37,245 nucleotides of DNA from Candidatus Magasanikiibacteriota bacterium. Lineage in GTDB: Bacteria > Patescibacteriota > Patescibacteriia > Magasanikbacterales > GWA2-37-8. Shown here piece after piece: positions 21,726 to 30,274 of this stretch. Position 1 is the first letter of the stretch. Every line of letters begins with the position of its first letter. Under the pieces are notes generated by a model. That model made no database searches, had not been told where the DNA came from, and saw only the letters and a list, made by a program, of their open reading frames with translations. The stretch lies in NCBI GenBank assembly GCA_016189025.1, contig JACPGS010000030.1:1-37245 (forward strand), read 5' to 3'. The translations under genes and the position numbers were made by a program.

Positions 21726-22352
21726 CTATTTGAGCAAATTTATTACTTCTTCATCAGTAGTTTGCGCAAAGTTTTCGTAGAATGCTCCGACGGCGCCAAA
21801 AAACAACGGAGCGTCCAGGTAGATTACCTCGTTAGCTTCAGCACGCAACCGTTCTAGCGTATCGCGGGCAATTACCGGCGTGGCCACGATTACTTTAGCA
21901 GCGCCGAGCGCGCGCGCTTCGCGGATTGCGGCGCGCATGGTGGCGCCGGTGGCCACCCCGTCGTCAATCAAAATAGCAGTTTGGCCGGCCAGCTTCAGGG
22001 GCGGGCGTTGGCCGCGATAAGTAGCGCGGCGCCGGGATGCCTCCCGCCGCTCGGCGGCAATAGTTTTTTCTAGATACTCCGGAGTTACCTCCAGCGCGGC
22101 AATCGCCCCTTCGTCCAAGAGCGGCTCGCCCTGTTCGGTTACCGCGCCGATCGCGTATTCCTCGTTATGCGGCGCGCCGATTTTGCGCGCCACAATAATA
22201 TCCAGCGGCAAATTTAAAGCGCGCGCCACCGCCGCAGCCGTTACCGCCCCGCCGCGCGGCAAGCCCAGCACCACGGCGTCAGATTGTCTTTGGTAGGCAC
22301 CCAGGAGCTTGGCCAGGCGGGTTCCCGCCTCGCGGCGGTCACTAAACAACAT
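21726..22352 (-). CDS. Phosphoribosyltransferase-fold protein
   Basis: 208 aa from the ATG at 22352. It is a type I PRTase fold: GLPRGGAVTAA near the N-terminus, ARKIGAPHNEEYAIGAV, and the PRPP loop AILIDDGVATGATM. This subfamily (large hood, DUF-like) is widespread in bacteria without an assigned substrate; purine or pyrimidine base salvage is only a guess. The frame stays open 33 codons upstream, but the conserved block begins after this Met. Confidence 0.85.
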   Translation of the reverse strand: MLFSDRREAGTRLAKLLGAYQRQSDAVVLGLPRGGAVTAAAVARALNLPLDIIVARKIGAPHNEEYAIGAVTEQGEPLLDEGAIAALEVTPEYLEKTIAAERREASRRRATYRGQRPPLKLAGQTAILIDDGVATGATMRAAIREARALGAAKVIVATPVIARDTLERLRAEANEVIYLDAPLFFGAVGAFYENFAQTTDEEVINLLK

Positions 22353-22464
22353 AAACGAATAGATTTGCTCGCCTCGTTCGTTCTGGGAATTAAAACCAGG
22401 AGATTCGCGAAGACGACTAGTTTGGTTATAGGTTAGACAAAATCTGCACAACTTTTTATTAGAA

Positions 22465-22504
22465 GCCCGCGAATACCCTGCGGCAAGCCGCAGGGTAAGC
22501 GGGC
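22465..22504. repeat. Nested hairpin, upstream copy of a pair
   Basis: Outer GCCCGC/GCGGGC (22465-22470, 22499-22504) and inner ACCCTGCGG/CCGCAGGGT. It is organised like the terminator at 22545-22594 but has no T-run. Between the two lies GTCGGC-GGA-GCCGAC. Confidence 0.5.
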
Positions 22505-22544
22505 AAGTAAAAATTAATATGTCGGCGGAGCCGACTCCGCTACT

Positions 22545-22594
22545 AAAAAACCCGCCCAGATACCCTGCTCGCCTTAGGCGAGCAGGGTCGGGTT
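22545..22594 (-). terminator. Terminator of the RhuM-Fic gene
   Basis: Minus strand: outer AACCCG/CGGGTT around a perfect 11-bp CCCTGCTCGCC/GGCGAGCAGGG hairpin, then TTTTTT. It begins at the stop codon. Confidence 0.75.
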
Positions 22595-23604
22595 TATTGC
22601 AATAGGTTAGTAATCAATCTAATCATAACGTCTTTTTCTTTCGGGTCGCTTTCGGCTACCAGGAGGGCTAGCGCTACCAGCGTGGTATCAGAAATTTTGC
22701 GCTCGCCAGTTTTGCGCCGGAGGTAATTAGTGCGCTGAAGGTAATAAATAAACAACAGCGACGCGATGCGCTTATTGCCGTCAGCAAATGGGTGGTCCTT
22801 AATTGTGAGGTACAATAAATGCGCCGTGGTTTCTTCTACGGTGGCGTATAATTTTTTTCCTCCGAAAGTCTGATATAGGCTGCCGATAATGCTTTTGAAT
22901 TTATCGCCGTATTCCTGCCCGAACAAATCACTCGCTTCACGTTTTTTTCGCAATGCCGCCCTGGCTTCTTCGATGAGGGCGTACGCAGTATCGTAACTCA
23001 AAACAAAGCGCGAATGTTTTTCCCGCCGGAGCGCTAGCGCCCCTCGGTCATACTCATAGAGCAGGGTTAAAGAAGCAGCATAGTCTTGAATCACGCTTAA
23101 TAATTCTGGCGCCTGTCCGGCCAGCGGCAGCTGTCTGGCTTTGGATTGCATAAAGGCAATCGCTTTTTGAAGCTCTTTTAGCCGTTCGCCGTGCTCGCGT
23201 AGACGCTGGTCGTTGATGGTATAGCCGCGGACAATATGATCGCGGAGTATTTTGGTTGCCCAGATGCGGAATTGGGTCGCTCGTTGGGAATTGACGCGGT
23301 AGCCGAGTGAAATAGTTACATCTAGGTTATATAATTTGACCGGCTTATCAGACATAGGAATGTGCATTTTTTGCACATTGCTTTTTTCTTCCAGCTCGTG
23401 GCTTGCGAAAATATTATGTAGGTGCTTAGTAATCACACTGCGCTCGGTAGAGAACAATTCTGCCATTTGTTTTTGGGTCAGCCATACGGTTTCATCGCGT
23501 AGACGTACTTCAAGCCGGGCTGTTTTGCCCGGCCCCCGATAGATTATCATTTTGCCGCCATCACGAGCAGCACCCTCCCTAGTTGGCCGTTTCTTTTTTG
23601 CCAT
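22594..23604 (-). CDS. RhuM/virulence-type N-terminal domain fused to Fic/DOC domain
   Basis: 336 aa. Residues about 20-130 match the RhuM family (TVWLTQKQMAELFSTERSVITKHL..LYNLDVTISLGYRVNS..FRIWATKIL), a helix-turn-helix-like module. A helical linker leads to a Fic domain with HPFADGNKRIASLL (catalytic His271, motif 271-279). Fic enzymes transfer AMP or related groups to target proteins; those fused to RhuM act as toxin-like or regulatory proteins. No inhibitory antitoxin gene or clear S/TxxxE(G/N) helix was identified next to it. Confidence 0.9.
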   Translation of the reverse strand: MAKKKRPTREGAARDGGKMIIYRGPGKTARLEVRLRDETVWLTQKQMAELFSTERSVITKHLHNIFASHELEEKSNVQKMHIPMSDKPVKLYNLDVTISLGYRVNSQRATQFRIWATKILRDHIVRGYTINDQRLREHGERLKELQKAIAFMQSKARQLPLAGQAPELLSVIQDYAASLTLLYEYDRGALALRREKHSRFVLSYDTAYALIEEARAALRKKREASDLFGQEYGDKFKSIIGSLYQTFGGKKLYATVEETTAHLLYLTIKDHPFADGNKRIASLLFIYYLQRTNYLRRKTGERKISDTTLVALALLVAESDPKEKDVMIRLITNLLQ

Positions 23605-23704
23605 AATTTGTTAATTTCGTAATCTCACAGCGATCTCCCACTTTCACGCCGTAACGCGCGGCAAAATTACCTAGGTTAATCGCTACCTCCACTATATACG
23701 CCAT
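23579..23704 (-). pseudogene. Short fragment resembling the C-terminus of a SAM hydroxide adenosyltransferase
   Basis: 41 codons reading MAYIVEVAINLGNFAARYGV then KVGDRCEIT. The INxGN-FA..G-KVGD pattern looks like the final strand-turn of DUF62/SAM-hydrolysing proteins. Only this tail is present and it overlaps the RhuM-Fic start by 26 nt, so it is probably a remnant. The match is short and weak. Confidence 0.3.
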
Positions 23705-23744
23705 TAGCCTACTCCATTTTTGGGTTTTGGACAATACTAAAAAT

Positions 23745-23767
23745 CAAAAAAAGTCCCGTAGCCGGGA
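23745..23767 (-). terminator. Terminator-like hairpin upstream of the RhuM-Fic unit
   Basis: Minus strand TCCCG-GCTA-CGGGA followed by CTTTTTTT. The stem is short (5 bp). It lies just past the end of the msrB gene, which it would terminate. Confidence 0.6.
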
Positions 23768-23786
23768 GCGGGCGAAGAAGAAAAAT

Positions 23787-24185
23787 TTATTCTTTTTTTA
23801 ACTGTAAAGCTAGCGAGTTGATGCAGTAGCGCTGCCCTATCGGTTTTGGGCCATCGGGGAAAACGTGCCCCAAGTGAGCGCCGCATGCCTGACAGACCAC
23901 TTCGGTGCGCCGCATCCCTTGGCTCTCATCCGGCCGCTCGGCTACCGCCTCGTTATTCAGCGGTTGATAAAAGCTCGGCCAGCCGGTGCCCGAGTCAAAT
24001 TTGGTGGCCGAAGAGAACAGCGGCGCGCTGCAGTTGGAGCAGGCATAAGTGCCTGGGTCGTGGCAATCCCAATAAGCGCCGCTAAAGGCCGGTTCGGTGC
24101 CGCCGGCGCGGGTAATCCGGTAAACCTCCGGCGGCAACTCTTTTTTCCATTCCTCATTAGATTTATTAGGGGAAGACAAGGGCAT
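23787..24185 (-). CDS. msrB: Peptide-methionine (R)-S-oxide reductase
   Basis: 132 aa from the ATG at 24185. Zinc CxxC pairs at Cys49/Cys52 and Cys98/Cys101, the GTGWPSF motif (66-72), [10 protein letters not shown], and the catalytic RYCINSLAL with Cys121. It repairs methionine-R-sulfoxide in proteins. The upstream in-frame extension is hydrophobic, but its sequence is antisense-like to the Nudix gene end and is not needed. msrA lies about 5 kb away as a separate gene. Confidence 0.95.
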   Translation of the reverse strand: MPLSSPNKSNEEWKKELPPEVYRITRAGGTEPAFSGAYWDCHDPGTYACSNCSAPLFSSATKFDSGTGWPSFYQPLNNEAVAERPDESQGMRRTEVVCQACGAHLGHVFPDGPKPIGQRYCINSLALQLKKE

Positions 24186-24198
24186 AGACGAAGCCGGG

Positions 24199-24762
24199 TT
24201 ATTGGTTAGGAAAGCGCGCGTGCAGCAGGGCAAAAATTTTTTCGTATTCAATAGGAGAAGGCGCGAAAGTAGGATCGCCAGAGCGAACAATTTTTTCTAA
24301 TTTGGGATAGGGAATCAGCTGCACCTCAGCGACCTCTTCCGAGTTGGGGTGAATTTGATCAAGAGTAAGAGGGCGCTCGTACAGATAGATATCAGCAATA
24401 TGCCGGTAATGAAAAGTTTGTTGGTTGATAATCGCATCTCGATTGCGGTGTAAGGTATCGAAGTAAGCGAGTTCCTGGGGGGTAACACTCAGGCCAAGTT
24501 CTTCTTGGGTTTCTTGGGCAGCGGCCTGTTGGCTAGTTTGCTGGTGGGGAACATGTCCTGCCGCTGAACCCACTCCCCACTCGCCGGGTCTTTCGGGTCG
24601 TTGCGCCGAGCGTCGTTGGATCAGTATTTTTCCGTTAGGAGTAATAATCCAAATATGGACTACCCGGTGCCGCAGCCCCAAACGATGGCACTCGTCGCGC
24701 GAGCGCACTTCGCCGGTGGGCTCGCCTTTTTCATTTAGCACGTCTAACAGCTCAATATCCAT
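24199..24762 (-). CDS. Nudix hydrolase, Idi/YfcD-like
   Basis: 187 aa. The N-terminus ([36 protein letters not shown]) and overall layout match the Nudix subgroup that includes type I isopentenyl-diphosphate isomerase-like proteins. The Nudix box [23 protein letters not shown] keeps the EExG core but has Gln in place of the first Glu and of the Arg. Isomerase-specific Cys is not evident, so a (d)NDP-alcohol or similar pyrophosphatase is at least as likely. It lies 13 nt upstream of msrB, so probably co-transcribed. Confidence 0.8.
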   Translation of the reverse strand: MDIELLDVLNEKGEPTGEVRSRDECHRLGLRHRVVHIWIITPNGKILIQRRSAQRPERPGEWGVGSAAGHVPHQQTSQQAAAQETQEELGLSVTPQELAYFDTLHRNRDAIINQQTFHYRHIADIYLYERPLTLDQIHPNSEEVAEVQLIPYPKLEKIVRSGDPTFAPSPIEYEKIFALLHARFPNQ

Positions 24763-24895
24763 AGTAAAATATGCTTTATGGTACTAGAGCCGGCTCCCTT
24801 TGGCAAGGGGCAAGGGAGCAGCGAGCCAAGCGGATTGCCCTTGCGCTACCGGCTAAAAATTGTTACGCTCCCCGCTGGCCGATACCATTTTTTCT

Positions 24896-26038
24896 ATGCC
24901 GCTCCCGCCATCGCCCCGCATTCTTATTCTCCACGATTATTTTTTGTACCGCGGCGGGGGCGAGCGAGTGGTGATTAGCCTGGCTAAGCACTTGCCTGCT
25001 ACGGTCGCCACGGCGTTTATTGCCAAAGATGCTTTTGACCCGCGCGCCGAGGGCATTCCTACCATTGAACTGCTTCGCGAATCAGTATTTTCTCGCTTGC
25101 CGGGGTTCCGCTACACCCAGGTGCAGTGGGCATTTTTGTTTAAGACCGGATTCTTAAAAAATTACGATGTCATTATTTACAGCGGCGACTGCTTAACGGC
25201 GCTGCTCCGGGCGAAAGGCAAAACTAATATCGCCTATCTGCATACCCCGCCGCGGCATCTGTACGACTGCTATCGCGACCGATTGCGCCAGTATCCTTGG
25301 TGGAAGAAAATTCTCTTTGTGCCGTTTGCCGCGTTTAATCGTTGGCGGTTCGGCGCGCTGGCGCGCCGGTTTGATTGTATTGTTACCAATTCGCAGAATG
25401 TCCGGGAGCGGACCAAGCATTATCTCGGCCTGGATTCAGCCGTTGTTTATCCGCCGTGCGACACCCTGCCTTTTCAGAATTTGGGTTCCGGCGATTATTT
25501 TTTTTCCTGGGCGCGCTTGTATGACGTGAAGCGGGCGCACCTGATTGCCGAAGCATTTACCCGGCTGCCGGAGAAAAAATTAATTATCGCCTCCGGCGGG
25601 CCGGAACTGGCGCGGATTAAAAATATCGCGCGCGGGCACGATAATATTACGGTTTTAGGTTGGATTAGCGACGCCGAGTTATTGGAATATCTGGGCCATT
25701 GTCTAGCTACTATATATATCCCCCTCCGGGAAGATTTTGGCATGAGTCCGGTGGAATCAATGGCCGCTGGCAAGCCGGTAATCGGCGTGGCCGAAGGGGG
25801 AATGCGGGAAGTGGTGGAGGGCGGCGTCAACGGTCTGATGTTGCGGCCTGATTTTACGGTGGACGACCTGGTCGCCGCGGTGCGCGCCTTGACCCCGGGC
25901 CGGGCGCAGGCCATGGCCGCGGCCTGCTACGCCACGGCCCGGCGTTTTACCGAAGCGCAATTCATCGCCGGCCTGCGGCGGGTGATAGAAGAAACCCTCG
26001 TCAAAAAATCAGGAGAGGAAACGTCGCGGAGGAGGTGA
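24896..26038 (+). CDS. GT4-family glycosyltransferase
   Basis: 380 aa, GT-B fold. The N-terminal half contains LHDYFLYRGGGERV (acceptor-side loop) and ends with AYLHTPPRHLYD. The C-terminal donor domain has WARLYDVKRAHLIAEAF, a GG-x-EL segment, VLGWISDAELLEYLG and the retaining-GT signature EDFGMSPVESMAAGKPVIGVAEGGMREVV. It probably adds a hexose from NDP-sugar to a surface glycan or lipid. The ATG at 24896 is chosen over an upstream start, because the first strand (RILILHDY) follows. The last 12 nt lie opposite the tRNA-Ser gene. Confidence 0.92.
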   Translation: MPLPPSPRILILHDYFLYRGGGERVVISLAKHLPATVATAFIAKDAFDPRAEGIPTIELLRESVFSRLPGFRYTQVQWAFLFKTGFLKNYDVIIYSGDCLTALLRAKGKTNIAYLHTPPRHLYDCYRDRLRQYPWWKKILFVPFAAFNRWRFGALARRFDCIVTNSQNVRERTKHYLGLDSAVVYPPCDTLPFQNLGSGDYFFSWARLYDVKRAHLIAEAFTRLPEKKLIIASGGPELARIKNIARGHDNITVLGWISDAELLEYLGHCLATIYIPLREDFGMSPVESMAAGKPVIGVAEGGMREVVEGGVNGLMLRPDFTVDDLVAAVRALTPGRAQAMAAACYATARRFTEAQFIAGLRRVIEETLVKKSGEETSRRR

Positions 26039-26112
26039 GATTCGAACTCACGAGGGTGATTAGCCCTGCGGCTTTTCGAGAGCCGTGCCTTCAACCACTC
26101 GGCCACTCCTCC
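26027..26112 (-). tRNA. tRNA-Ser (anticodon CGA)
   Basis: Acceptor GGAGGAG/CTCCTCC, D arm GGCCGAGTGGTTGAAGGC, anticodon loop CTCGAAA (CGA), a long class II variable arm (AGGGCTAATCACCCT) and T arm GTGAG-TTCGAAT-CTCAC. Discriminator G, no encoded CCA. Confidence 0.95.
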
Positions 26113-26134
26113 CGGAGAGAGTTTTACGTTTCTC

Positions 26135-26163
26135 ACTCTATCAGATAATGACTATTTTAGCAA
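26135..26163 (-). promoter_or_regulatory. Candidate tRNA-Ser(CGA) promoter
   Basis: Minus strand TTGCTA (26158-26163), 17 nt, TAGAGT (26135-26140), between the ribD stop and the tRNA. Confidence 0.45.
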
Positions 26164-26164
26164 T

Positions 26165-27244
26165 TTAGGGGAAGCGATAATATTCCAGTATATCGGCGCC
26201 GCAGGGTTCGGCGGTAATAAGCTGAAGGCGATCGGCGAACATCGCCGGATCGCGGACAAAATTCAGGCCGGCGCCGAATTTTTTGCGCGAGCGAATCAGC
26301 AGCCATTCTTGCCCGATACTCTCTTCTAAACATTGGGTAAATACCTCGGCCCCACCCTCCACCATTACGCTGGTGATCTGGCGGACGGCAAGTTGCGTCA
26401 GTACGTCAGCCAAACGGAAACGTCCGGCCGAGGCAGGCAGAGTAATAATTTCGGCAGGTGATGACAAGGCGAGGCGTTTGGCCGCGGGAGCGGCGTCGGC
26501 AGTGATAATTAAACAATGCGGGTCAGCCAGCACCTTGGCTTTAAGAGGTATCTGGAGTTTCCCGTCCAGCACCACGCGCCAGGGATTGCGCGGCACCACT
26601 CCTTCGGGCGGAAAGCGCACCGTCAGCCGGGGATCGTCCGAGAGTACGGTGCCGGCGCCGACCAGCACCGCGTCGTAGCGCTGGCGCAAGGCCTGGACCA
26701 AACGCAGCGCCTCGGAGCCGCTGATTGGCGTTGACCGGCCGGCAGTTTTGGAAATTTTATCATCCGCGCTCACGGCCGCCTTTACTAAAACATAAGGAGT
26801 GCCGGCAGTAATCCAGTGGCAGTAGATTTTGTTTTGCGCGCGCGCGGCCGCTTCCTCTACGCCGGCGATTACCCTAAGGCCGGCTGCCTGGAGTCGTGCG
26901 CCGCCCCCTCCGGCCACCCGGGGGTTAGGATCAGCCATGGCATATACTACCCGCTTAATTCCGGCAGCCATAATTGCTTCGGTACAGGGCGGCGTTTGAC
27001 CCTGGTGATTACAGGGTTCTAGCGTAATATAGAGGGTGGCGCCGCTTGGATCGTGCCGGGCGCCGCGCGCCGCCCTGAGCGCCGCTGCCTCGGCGTGCTC
27101 CTGCCCGTAGCGCGCGTGCCACCCTTCGCCGATAATTTTGTCATCCTTAACTAAAACTGCCCCGGCCAAAGGGTTCGGGGCGACCCAGCCGGCGCCGCGC
27201 TCGGAGAGCGCCAAAGCGCGGCGCATGAAGTTTTGGTCTGACAC
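26165..27244 (-). CDS. ribD: Bifunctional pyrimidine deaminase/reductase of riboflavin synthesis
   Basis: 359 aa. The N-terminal deaminase has zinc motifs HAE (50-52) and PCNHQGQTPPC (77-87). The C-terminal reductase domain begins near 145 (YVLVKAAVSADDKIS) and includes VGAGTVLSDDPRLTVR and VMVEGGAEVF. It converts the GTP cyclohydrolase II product through deamination and NADPH reduction. The GTG at 27244 is chosen: it lies 4 nt after the ribBA stop and precedes the family-typical SDQNFMRRAL. The frame runs further upstream, antisense-free but inside ribBA. It is co-transcribed with ribBA. Confidence 0.95.
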   Translation of the reverse strand: MSDQNFMRRALALSERGAGWVAPNPLAGAVLVKDDKIIGEGWHARYGQEHAEAAALRAARGARHDPSGATLYITLEPCNHQGQTPPCTEAIMAAGIKRVVYAMADPNPRVAGGGGARLQAAGLRVIAGVEEAAARAQNKIYCHWITAGTPYVLVKAAVSADDKISKTAGRSTPISGSEALRLVQALRQRYDAVLVGAGTVLSDDPRLTVRFPPEGVVPRNPWRVVLDGKLQIPLKAKVLADPHCLIITADAAPAAKRLALSSPAEIITLPASAGRFRLADVLTQLAVRQITSVMVEGGAEVFTQCLEESIGQEWLLIRSRKKFGAGLNFVRDPAMFADRLQLITAEPCGADILEYYRFP

Positions 27245-27248
27245 AGTT

Positions 27249-28460
27249 TTAAGCGCCGAGATAATGTTCCAGATAATGTCCCAGCTTATCGCGTTTGGTT
27301 TTAAGATAGGCAATATTATGTTGATTGGGGGCAATTTCCAGGGGCACGCGTTCTACAATTTCCAGTCCGTACGTTTTAATTCCTTCCCACTTGGTGGGAT
27401 TGTTGGTTAACAGGCGCAGTTGGCTGATGCCAAGGTCGCGTAAAATCTGGCAGCCGATGCCGTAGTCGCGTTCGTCTACCCGGTATCCCAGCGTCAGGTT
27501 GGCTTCGGCGGTATCTAATCCTTCGTCTTGCAGCGCATAGGCGCGCAGCTTGCTCCCGAGCCCGATGCCGCGCCCTTCCTGGCGCATGTAGAGCAGCACG
27601 CCCTGGCCGGCTTCCTCAATCAGATTCAGCGCGCGTTGTAGCTGCGGCCCGCAGTCGCAGCGCAGCGACCCTAAAGTGTCGCCAGTAACGCAAGAGGAAT
27701 GCACGCGCACTAATACCGGATCGTTATTTGCCCAGCTCCCTTTAACCAGGGCCAGATGAATTTCCTGGGTAGGAGTTTCGCGGTAACTCACCAGTTGAAA
27801 ATCGCCATATTGGGTCGGCAGTTTAACGGTGGTAATTTTTTCAATCAGCGTCTCGTGCTGCAGCCGGTACTGAATCAGCTGCTGAATAGAGATTATTTTT
27901 AAGTTAAGTTGCCGGGCGAGGGCGGCTAGTTCCAGCCGGCGCGCCATGCTGCCGTCGGCATTCATAATCTCGCAGATTACCCCCGCGGGCGCTAGGCCGG
28001 CCAGGCGCGCCAAGTCCACCGCTGCTTCGGTGTGCCCGGCGCGGCGCAATACCCCGCCGGCTTTGGCAATCAGGGGAAAAATATGACCGGGCCGGAGTAA
28101 ATCCTCTGGTTTGGTCGCGGGGTTAAGAAGCTGCCGAATTGTTAAGGCGCGGTCGCGGGCTGAAATGCCGGTGGTAACCTCCGAGTGCCGCGCATCTACC
28201 GATACGGTAAAGGCAGTGCGCGCCGGCGCCCCGCCCTCTTCCGCCATCAGTGGCAGTTTTAATTCCCGGCAGCGCGCGGCAGTAAGCGGCGCGCAAATCA
28301 GCCCCCGGCCGTGGGTGGCCATAAAGTTAATGACCTCGGGGGTGGCATGTTCGGCGGCTATCACAAAATCCCCCTCGTTTTCGCGGTCTTCGTCGTCTAC
28401 CACGATTACCACTTGACCGCGTTTAATTTCCGCCAGGGCTTCGGCAACGGTGTTGAACAT
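27249..28460 (-). CDS. ribBA: Fused DHBP synthase / GTP cyclohydrolase II
   Basis: 403 aa. Residues 1 to about 200 are 3,4-dihydroxy-2-butanone-4-phosphate synthase ([41 protein letters not shown]). Residues about 205-403 are GTP cyclohydrolase II, with the zinc motif [28 protein letters not shown] and [10 protein letters not shown]. The two activities supply both branches of riboflavin synthesis. No FMN riboswitch motif is visible upstream; instead REP-like palindromes occupy 28471-28593. ribE and ribH are not in the window. Confidence 0.97.
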   Translation of the reverse strand: MFNTVAEALAEIKRGQVVIVVDDEDRENEGDFVIAAEHATPEVINFMATHGRGLICAPLTAARCRELKLPLMAEEGGAPARTAFTVSVDARHSEVTTGISARDRALTIRQLLNPATKPEDLLRPGHIFPLIAKAGGVLRRAGHTEAAVDLARLAGLAPAGVICEIMNADGSMARRLELAALARQLNLKIISIQQLIQYRLQHETLIEKITTVKLPTQYGDFQLVSYRETPTQEIHLALVKGSWANNDPVLVRVHSSCVTGDTLGSLRCDCGPQLQRALNLIEEAGQGVLLYMRQEGRGIGLGSKLRAYALQDEGLDTAEANLTLGYRVDERDYGIGCQILRDLGISQLRLLTNNPTKWEGIKTYGLEIVERVPLEIAPNQHNIAYLKTKRDKLGHYLEHYLGA

Positions 28461-28470
28461 ACGGTGGTTA

Positions 28471-28541
28471 TGTCATTCCCGCCCCCGTGTCATTCCCGCA
28501 TAAGCGGGAATCCACGAGGGTAAACTCCAGCGGGAATCCAG
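28471..28541. repeat. REP-like palindromes, nested copies 2 and 3
   Basis: Outer arms TGTCATTCCCGC (28471-28482) and GCGGGAATCCAG (28530-28541) enclose a complete second copy, TGTCATTCCCGC-ATAA-GCGGGAATCCA (28488-28513). It looks as if one copy inserted into the loop of another. Confidence 0.8.
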
Positions 28542-28564
28542 GATTAGAACTAAATTACAATATT

Positions 28565-28593
28565 CTAGATTCCCAATCAAGTTGGGAATGACA
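28565..28593. repeat. REP-like palindrome, copy 4, inverted and diverged
   Basis: GATTCCCAA-TCAAG-TTGGGAATGACA, the reverse-orientation member of the same family with an AA/TT core. Confidence 0.7.
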
Positions 28594-28600
28594 GTTGGTC

Positions 28601-29158
28601 TCACTTTAACAAAGGAGCATACTGTTGCCGCAGTTTGGCGATTTTGGGGTTAATCACGGCACGGCAGTAAGGCGCCTCGGAATTATTGCGGTAGTAATTC
28701 TGATGATAGTCTTCCGCCGGATAAAAAACCTCCAGTGGTTTTACCTCCGTAATCACCGGCTGATCAAAGGTTTTTTCATCAGTGAGTTTTTTGATAAAAG
28801 ATTCTACGGCGGTTTTTTGCGCCTCGGTAGTATAGTAAATTGCCGAACGGTATTGGGTGCCGACATCATTACCCTGGCGGTTAGGCGTGGTCGGATCGTG
28901 GGAAGTGAAAAAGACCGCCAGCAGATTATCCAGGGTAATTATGCTCGGATCAAATTCTACTTTAATTACTTCGGCGTGGCCAGTCGCCTCGCTGCTCACC
29001 TGCTGATACGTCGGATTCGGCATTTTACCTCCGGTATAGCCGGATACTACCGCAGTTACGCCGCGCAGCATTTGGAACACCGCTTCCAGACACCAAAAAC
29101 ACCCGCCGCCGAAGACGATAGTTTGGGAAGAGTTATTTGATGCCACAAGAAATGTCAT
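28601..29158 (-). CDS. msrA: Peptide-methionine (S)-S-oxide reductase
   Basis: 185 aa from the ATG at 29158. GGCFWC (catalytic Cys20) is at the N-terminus, and GYTGG, GHAEVIKVEFDP, FFTSHDPTTPNRQGNDVGTQYRSAIYY and EDYHQNYY follow, all family signatures. It repairs methionine-S-sulfoxide. The chosen ATG lies inside a REP-like palindrome. The frame also stays open upstream through the repeat (WIPAGAGMT), so the true start is uncertain, but the fold begins after this Met. Confidence 0.93.
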   Translation of the reverse strand: MTFLVASNNSSQTIVFGGGCFWCLEAVFQMLRGVTAVVSGYTGGKMPNPTYQQVSSEATGHAEVIKVEFDPSIITLDNLLAVFFTSHDPTTPNRQGNDVGTQYRSAIYYTTEAQKTAVESFIKKLTDEKTFDQPVITEVKPLEVFYPAEDYHQNYYRNNSEAPYCRAVINPKIAKLRQQYAPLLK

Positions 29159-29180
29159 TCCCGCGCCAGCGGGAATCCAG
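29153..29180. repeat. REP-like palindrome, copy 5, at the msrA start
   Basis: TGTCATTCCCGC-GCCA-GCGGGAATCCAG. Its reverse strand supplies the GGGAATGACA that contains the msrA start codon. Confidence 0.75.
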
Positions 29181-29186
29181 TTATTT

Positions 29187-29810
29187 TTAGGTACGCCAGT
29201 TGGATCGTTTCCACTCAATCAACCGTCCGGCTTTTTTTTCCATTGTATCCGCCGGGCGCAGATAGCGCGCCAGGGGAGAGGGAAAAATCAATTGATGCGG
29301 CGCTTCATCGATTGCTTCGGCGATGTAGTCTAAATTCTCTTCGGCCGTAATCCAGCCGGCGCCGAACCGCGCTAAATTAACCGGGCGGGAGAATGAACGC
29401 AAAACCTTGGCGCCGGTTTGATTAACAAAGTATTCGTGGAAATAGGAAACCGCCAATTCGCGCACCGTTTTATAAACCGGATCGCGCCAGCGCAGGGTGG
29501 CATGGTTGGTTTTGCTGATGGCGCCCCAGCGGTGGTGTCTTTTATACAACGTTACCACATGATCATCGTCGCCGGCGGCTTTGAGGTCAAGCACCAGCGG
29601 CGGCTCATCGTGGAGCCAAAGCGCCACCGCGGCACACAGCGCGCCCTCCAGACAATGCATTTTGCCCGCGCGCAACGCCCGCCGCGGCGACATATAGGTA
29701 TCGCCCCGCTTTTCCCAATTGATCGGGAATTTGTCCAGCCAATTTTGGATTTTTATCGGGGTAGTGAGGGGTTTAAAAATAGCGAGTTCAGATTTGGTCA
29801 GGCCGAACAT
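29187..29810 (-). CDS. Uncharacterised protein, possibly transglutaminase-like
   Basis: 207 aa. The order Cys (HCLEGALCAAVALW, about 52-65), His (DDDHVVTLYKRH, about 81-92) and Asp (LRWRDPVYKT, about 106-115) resembles a papain/transglutaminase catalytic triad, but I do not recognise the family with certainty. There is no signal peptide or membrane segment. The C-terminal half is rich in aromatic residues. It is followed by the REP-like repeat and msrA on the same strand. Confidence 0.7.
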   Translation of the reverse strand: MFGLTKSELAIFKPLTTPIKIQNWLDKFPINWEKRGDTYMSPRRALRAGKMHCLEGALCAAVALWLHDEPPLVLDLKAAGDDDHVVTLYKRHHRWGAISKTNHATLRWRDPVYKTVRELAVSYFHEYFVNQTGAKVLRSFSRPVNLARFGAGWITAEENLDYIAEAIDEAPHQLIFPSPLARYLRPADTMEKKAGRLIEWKRSNWRT

Positions 29811-29831
29811 AGTTGAGTTCTTAAGTCATCG

Positions 29832-30263
29832 TTAGTTTTTTCGCATCAGCCACCAGCGCTTTTTGCTCCCTAGCGCAAAGGGATCGCGGATCGCCCGCAC
29901 TGGTTTGAAGCCAAGTTTTTGGTGAGCGCGGAGCGACGGCCGATTGGTTTCTTTTACTAGAGCAATTATTGGTAATCCCCGGGAGGCGCGCTCTAGCGCC
30001 CGGTAGAGCCGCTCGCCGATCCCCCGGCGCCGGTATTTTGGCTCTACTACCCAATCCACAATTTTTACTTCATCATTCCTGGTTTTAAGCGCAACAATGG
30101 CGCCGATTAATCGTTGGGCATCGCGGGCTATCCAAGCGTAGCCGAAGCGGACGTAAAAGGCGATATCATAGGGGCTGGTGATGTTGGAGGCGCGCCACAC
30201 CCGCTGTTCCAGGCGCCGAATCGCCTGGCTCTCCTTAGGTTTTGCCCGGGCGAGGGTGATCAT
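29832..30263 (-). CDS. GNAT-family N-acetyltransferase
   Basis: 143 aa. The acetyl-CoA binding motif VEPKYRRRGIGERLYRALE and the later RPSLRAHQKLGFKPV strand-helix are typical GNAT features. The substrate is unknown. The ATG at 30263 is chosen; a TTG at 30278 overlapping the restriction gene stop (TTGA) would add five residues and couple translation. It lies immediately behind the restriction-modification pair, so transcription may be shared. Confidence 0.88.
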   Translation of the reverse strand: MITLARAKPKESQAIRRLEQRVWRASNITSPYDIAFYVRFGYAWIARDAQRLIGAIVALKTRNDEVKIVDWVVEPKYRRRGIGERLYRALERASRGLPIIALVKETNRPSLRAHQKLGFKPVRAIRDPFALGSKKRWWLMRKN

Positions 30264-30274
30264 ATACAGCTTAG

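Noticed and set aside
28461-28610. FMN riboswitch upstream of ribBA
   Set aside because: The conserved RFN core sequences are not visible. The region is occupied by REP-like palindromes.
12777-29180. CRISPR array from the repeated TGTCATTCCCGC units
   Set aside because: Units are far apart, in both orientations and palindromic with no regular spacers, and no cas genes are present.
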